DNA from: Bryobacterales bacterium
Lineage (GTDB): Bacteria; Acidobacteriota; Terriglobia; Bryobacterales; Bryobacteraceae
NCBI GenBank assembly: GCA_025462985.1
Contig: JAOAPP010000630.1
Coordinates: 1-9,276 of the forward strand
Reading direction: 5' to 3'
Length of the DNA stretch: 9,276 nt
Made by a program: the position numbers and the translations under genes. Positions 6,298 through 9,276 of the stretch are shown in pieces. The notes beneath the pieces were generated by a model. That model worked only from the letters and a program-made list of their open reading frames with translations, was not told where the DNA came from and searched no databases. The first letter of the stretch is position 1. Each line of letters begins with the position of its first letter.

Positions 6298-7758
6298 TCA
6301 GGACTGCGGCCTCCACAGTTCATAGGTGTCGCTCTCGAGGATCCAGCTCTTCCAGTAAAGGGCGCCGTTGAATCGCCTCTTAAGCTGATATCCGTTTTTA
6401 ACAAGCGTTTGTCGCACCGTGGCAAGACGCGCATCGGACTCGCGTGTGACCGAGACAACGACGCTGGCCGGGCGATCGGTCCCAATGCGATTGATATTGC
6501 CATCCATGTCGTTTTCGGTAGACCAAAACCAAAAGGCCGGAAGCCTCCCGCCGTGATAGTTTGCGAAGAGATTCCGATCGTAATAGGGAAGCAGCGAAAT
6601 AGATTTGACACCGAAAGCAAAAATGCTGGACCGGTCAAGTCCGCTCTCGCGCAGATACTGCGCAAGATCCCGGCTGCCCGAGTATGGATAGCGATAGTCG
6701 AACACCACGGTGCTCGCAGACCAGTACAGCTGCACGGCTATAACCAGAAGCACGGCGCTAAGCACGATGCCAGGAACCCGGAGTGCTAAAACACGGGCTC
6801 GTTCCCAACTCAGCCAGAGCGCAAAGATCCAGAACACAAACAGCAGGCCTTCATGCCAGACGTGTGAGTAAACAATGCCGGCGACACCCGAAAGCATCGC
6901 CGTTCCGAAAAGAAAGGCGAATAAGGTGCCCGTCTTCCAAAACCACCAGCAACTGACGACGAAGACGCCTACGGAAAGCAGTATGCTGCCGGTCAACGCT
7001 CCCCCCAGTCTGATCAGACTGATAGCCACAAGGTGGCGAATGTGAAAATTCGTGGCGCCGTAACCGAGCAGGTCGGGCGGTCGTCGCAGTTGAATCGCTA
7101 CTAGCATGCCTACGAGCAGCAAGCCGGCCAAGGCAAGCAGATGTCGCCGGCGAGTCAACGCATCCCAGCCACCCCAGCTTCGGCGCGACTCCCATGTGTA
7201 TGTGGCGAGTATCGAAAAGGCGAGCACAAACCCGTGCAGGCTGACATTGGCCAATAGGGCGAGCAAGACAGCAAAGGCAAAAATGCGCTTTCTTGCGACC
7301 GGGTACAGGATGGCCAGTGAGAAAAGCAGTGGCGGAACCAGGACATAGCTTCGGGCCACGACTGCGTATTGATAAAGCAGAAAGAACGTGAATGGAAGCG
7401 AGTATTTAACTATGGGAGGGAACGGCGACCGAGACAGCAGCAAAGTCACCCCCGCGACTCCGGCCAGCCCAGAAATGTAGTTCAGAAACCCGTATGGGGC
7501 TCCCGCTTTGGCCGCGACCAGGAGCAGCGAGTGCCACAGACCGGGTGACCCCTCATACGCCAGATAATGCCCGAACAAGCCTGTGATGCTCGTATCGCGG
7601 GCAAGCAGCCATGCCTGCGCTTCGTCAAGCCACGGCTCGTGCCTCGGAATGAGAAGCAGCAGCGTAGCACAGTAAGCAAGCCACACGGCAACCGTCTCAG
7701 GCCGAGCCTGAAGACGGCTGCCAACCTGCCGTGGCGGCGCCTGGGTCAGGACACCCAT
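6298..7758 (-). CDS. polytopic GT-C-type membrane glycosyltransferase
   Basis: 486 residues. The first membrane helix (about 23-38) is followed by PWLDEAQAWLLARD (42-55). Its D45-E46 pair is in the first extracytoplasmic loop, where GT-C enzymes of the PMT/ArnT type carry the catalytic acidic residues. Further conserved-looking pieces are GSPGLWHSLLL (70-80), PYGFLNYISGLAG (88-100) and YQYAVVARSY (129-138). About nine to eleven hydrophobic helices run to residue 349, and residues 355-486 form a soluble C-terminal domain, probably periplasmic. Family members use a polyprenyl-phosphate sugar and transfer it on the outer face of the inner membrane. The ATG overlaps the epimerase stop by 13 bp (ATGGGTGTCCTGA), which argues for translational coupling. 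The exact sugar and acceptor are unknown, and it could equally be a flippase-linked transferase of the uncharacterised 'PMT-like' group. Confidence 0.78.
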   Translation of the reverse strand: MGVLTQAPPRQVGSRLQARPETVAVWLAYCATLLLLIPRHEPWLDEAQAWLLARDTSITGLFGHYLAYEGSPGLWHSLLLVAAKAGAPYGFLNYISGLAGVAGVTLLLSRSPFPPIVKYSLPFTFFLLYQYAVVARSYVLVPPLLFSLAILYPVARKRIFAFAVLLALLANVSLHGFVLAFSILATYTWESRRSWGGWDALTRRRHLLALAGLLLVGMLVAIQLRRPPDLLGYGATNFHIRHLVAISLIRLGGALTGSILLSVGVFVVSCWWFWKTGTLFAFLFGTAMLSGVAGIVYSHVWHEGLLFVFWIFALWLSWERARVLALRVPGIVLSAVLLVIAVQLYWSASTVVFDYRYPYSGSRDLAQYLRESGLDRSSIFAFGVKSISLLPYYDRNLFANYHGGRLPAFWFWSTENDMDGNINRIGTDRPASVVVSVTRESDARLATVRQTLVKNGYQLKRRFNGALYWKSWILESDTYELWRPQS

Positions 7759-8783
7759 TTGAGCAGTCGGATGACCCCCATTTTTGCGGCCTGCTTGTGC
7801 GTCGATACGTTCTTGCGGCTCTCAATGATGCGACGGTTCTGCGAGTAATAGTTGTATGCGCGCCAGAGCATCTCCTCATTGGTCAGGGTAGGCTTCCAGT
7901 TCAAACATCGCTTGATTTTGCTCGTGTCAAACAGGAAGTCTTCAGCGATCATCTTGTAGTGATACGGACCGAGCGGAGACATTTTGAGGCGGTACGCCAA
8001 CTGCATCAGCAGGAGTGTTGCGCCCCTGGGAAGCGTGGCTATTCTGGCTTTGCTGTCGGCCCTCTCGATCACATAGGAATAAACATCCCGGATGGTCTTC
8101 ACGTCGTCGGAGCCGATATGAAAGACCGTCGTTTCTGGGTATGAGATGGCTCGGATTGCCGCGTCCGCCAGATCCTGCGCGTAGATAAACTGATACCGAT
8201 TTCGGCCGCCGCCCACGGCCCAGACGCGCCGGCCCTCATCGATGAATTCGAACAGGATCGTCAGCAGCCCCAACCGGCCCGAATCGATGATAGTAGGACA
8301 GCGGATGATAACGGAATTGATGGACCCTGCAAATTCCTGAAGAATCTTTTCGCCTTCCCATTTGGATTGCCCGTACAACTCGACCGGGTTGGCCGGCTCG
8401 TCCTCTCTGACAGGATGACCGAGATTCTGACCCCAAAGGCAATTGGACGACGTGAATACCAGCTGACGGACGCCATGCTCCTTCATGCATTCCGCCAGAA
8501 TGCGCGTTCCGTCAACATTCGAAGTCCAGAGAAGCTTGTTGTCCAGCGCCCCGTGAGCGAGCATGGCCGCACAATGGAATACACCATCGAAATGGCCCGT
8601 TTCGAAAACTCGCGACAAACGCTCCTTGTCACGAAGATCCCCCTGTTCGGAAACCAGGTTCGGATCGCTATAGTCATCGTGGTGTAAGTCGAAACTGGTA
8701 ACGAAATGCCCCTGAGAAAGAAGGTGTCGCTTGAGGACATCGCCGAAGAAGCCGGCGCCTCCTGTCACTAAATATCTAGCCAT
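7746..8783 (-). CDS. extended-SDR NAD(P)-dependent epimerase/dehydratase
   Basis: 345 residues from ATG 8783. The start is fixed by CAGGAG seven bases upstream and by MARYLVTGGAGFFG, the normal N-terminus of the family; a longer in-frame start at 8804 would add seven residues and skip this site. The nucleotide-binding motif is G8-x2-G11-x2-G14, with D32 at the end of the second strand. The catalytic residues are S112/S113 in FTSSNCLWG and the pair Y137-x3-K141 in ELYGQSKWEGEK. The C-terminus FDTSKIKRCLNWKPTLTNEE is typical of sugar epimerases of the UDP-glucose 4-epimerase group. It probably makes a modified nucleotide sugar for the neighbouring transferases in the cytoplasm. Specificity (4-epimerase, dehydratase or reductase) cannot be decided by eye. 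It follows the partial membrane protein after 45 bp and overlaps the GT-C gene by 13 bp. Confidence 0.88.
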   Translation of the reverse strand: MARYLVTGGAGFFGDVLKRHLLSQGHFVTSFDLHHDDYSDPNLVSEQGDLRDKERLSRVFETGHFDGVFHCAAMLAHGALDNKLLWTSNVDGTRILAECMKEHGVRQLVFTSSNCLWGQNLGHPVREDEPANPVELYGQSKWEGEKILQEFAGSINSVIIRCPTIIDSGRLGLLTILFEFIDEGRRVWAVGGGRNRYQFIYAQDLADAAIRAISYPETTVFHIGSDDVKTIRDVYSYVIERADSKARIATLPRGATLLLMQLAYRLKMSPLGPYHYKMIAEDFLFDTSKIKRCLNWKPTLTNEEMLWRAYNYYSQNRRIIESRKNVSTHKQAAKMGVIRLLKWVS

Positions 8784-8790
8784 AGAAATA

Positions 8791-8796
8791 CTCCTG
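8791..8796 (-). promoter_or_regulatory. ribosome-binding site of the epimerase gene
   Basis: CAGGAG on the minus strand, seven bases before ATG 8783, is the strongest ribosome-binding site in the window together with the one before the exporter. It rules out the longer in-frame start at 8804, which would place this site inside the coding region. Confidence 0.8.
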
Positions 8797-8828
8797 AAAA
8801 GCAATCGGAACGAGAGAATTGAAGACGG

Positions 8829-9276
8829 TCAGTGCGCTCCAGCGTGCGTCGCTCCGCGAACGGCAGCGAGCAGACTGTCCACTGGATACGGAATGAACCG
8901 GATGGGAATCGTGTCGGGCTCTAACAGCCAGACGTGTCGACCTGAGAAGTATTCAATTAGTTGCGCATCGGACTTCGCATCCATCTCTCGAGCCCAGACA
9001 ACCTTCGCGGCATCGATATTGGCTCGGTTATACACCCATTCCTCATTGGGCGGGTGAACTGGCGAGTACCGGACAATGATCAGATGCTTACCGGGCCTGT
9101 GCTCCAGGTCCTGCATGAGTGCAGCTCGGAAGTCCCTGTGAATCTCATAAGCGCGCTCCCAATACGAAAGCGTGATGCCCAGCGGTTCAGCCCTAAGCTT
9201 GAAGACAGAAACGGCGCACAGCAGTATGGGAAACACCGCCAGTAAGTACAAGGCAGTGGCAGGAACCAGTCCCTTT
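8829..9276 (-). CDS. membrane protein of unknown family, C-terminal fragment
   Basis: The frame is open to the right edge and ends at TGA 8831-8829, giving 148 visible residues of a longer protein; the TTG at 9251 is an ordinary leucine codon inside it, not a start. A hydrophobic segment (about 9270-9200) is followed by a soluble tail of about 125 residues, probably periplasmic. The tail contains HLIIVRYSPVH, then NEEWVYNRANID, then AAKVVWAREM (about 8982-9087), then HVWLLEPD. I recall this HxxxEWVYN...AKVVWARE pattern at the ends of large polytopic membrane proteins annotated as hypothetical in acidobacterial polysaccharide loci, but I cannot check this here. The layout, helices then a soluble tail, resembles GT-C glycosyltransferases. 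It is the first visible gene of the minus-strand run, 45 bp before the epimerase. Confidence 0.7.
   Translation of the reverse strand, partial: KGLVPATALYLLAVFPILLCAVSVFKLRAEPLGITLSYWERAYEIHRDFRAALMQDLEHRPGKHLIIVRYSPVHPPNEEWVYNRANIDAAKVVWAREMDAKSDAQLIEYFSGRHVWLLEPDTIPIRFIPYPVDSLLAAVRGATHAGAH

Noticed and set aside
6249..6665. In-frame 139-codon extension upstream of the fusion glycosyltransferase (to 6665).
   Set aside because: It lies antiparallel-free but out of frame over the end of the GT-C gene (same strand, 6298 onward), has low-complexity Arg/Ser/Pro-rich sequence and no family resemblance, while MRILLVNQFF at 6248 is a standard GT4 start.
8784..8804. Longer start for the epimerase at 8804.
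   Set aside because: It adds MLFRSIS before the usual MARYLVTGG and places the strong CAGGAG ribosome-binding site inside the coding region.

Overview
The window looks like a chromosomal segment of an Acidobacteriota-type bacterium (Solibacter/Bryobacter-like), although this is inference. It is moderately GC-rich by eye. It begins with the tail of a DUF1501 protein, a family abundant in Acidobacteriota, Planctomycetota and Verrucomicrobiota. It ends with a membrane protein tail carrying a 'WVYNRANID / AKVVWARE' motif that I associate, from memory, with acidobacterial polysaccharide loci. I see no RNA genes, CRISPR arrays, insertion sequences or phage genes.

Apart from the DUF1501 tail, everything visible fits an envelope or extracellular polysaccharide locus. 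Left block: on the minus strand, a Wza-type outer-membrane polysaccharide export protein (1928 to 933) is followed after 39 bp by a PIG-L/LmbE-type zinc deacetylase (893 to 135). The deacetylase converges on the DUF1501 tail. Middle: a 347-bp divergent intergenic region (1929-2275) holds a TTGACA box, an inverted repeat, a 10-bp palindrome and two abutting perfect-stem hairpins. It separates the exporter from a plus-strand GT4-like glycosyltransferase (2276-3445).

Right block: a minus-strand run of four genes looks like one operon read from beyond the right edge. It holds a membrane protein C-terminus (partial), an extended-SDR NAD(P)-dependent epimerase/dehydratase, a polytopic GT-C-type glycosyltransferase that overlaps the epimerase by 13 bp, and a 930-residue fusion. 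The fusion joins a WbuB-like GT4 glycosyltransferase through a single membrane-spanning segment to a beta-rich plus TIM-barrel-like domain resembling a glycoside hydrolase. The fusion ends only 10 bp from the stop of the plus-strand glycosyltransferase.

A reasonable working model is as follows. The epimerase supplies a modified nucleotide sugar. The two GT4-type enzymes add sugars to a lipid-linked intermediate on the cytoplasmic face. The GT-C protein (and perhaps the partial membrane protein) adds or transfers sugar on the periplasmic side from a polyprenyl donor. The deacetylase removes N-acetyl groups and the Wza-like protein exports the product. No chain-length regulator (Wzc), flippase (Wzx) or polymerase (Wzy) is visible, so these would have to lie outside. 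The most unusual item is the GT4-TM-hydrolase-like fusion. The most unexplained DNA is the structured divergent intergenic region.
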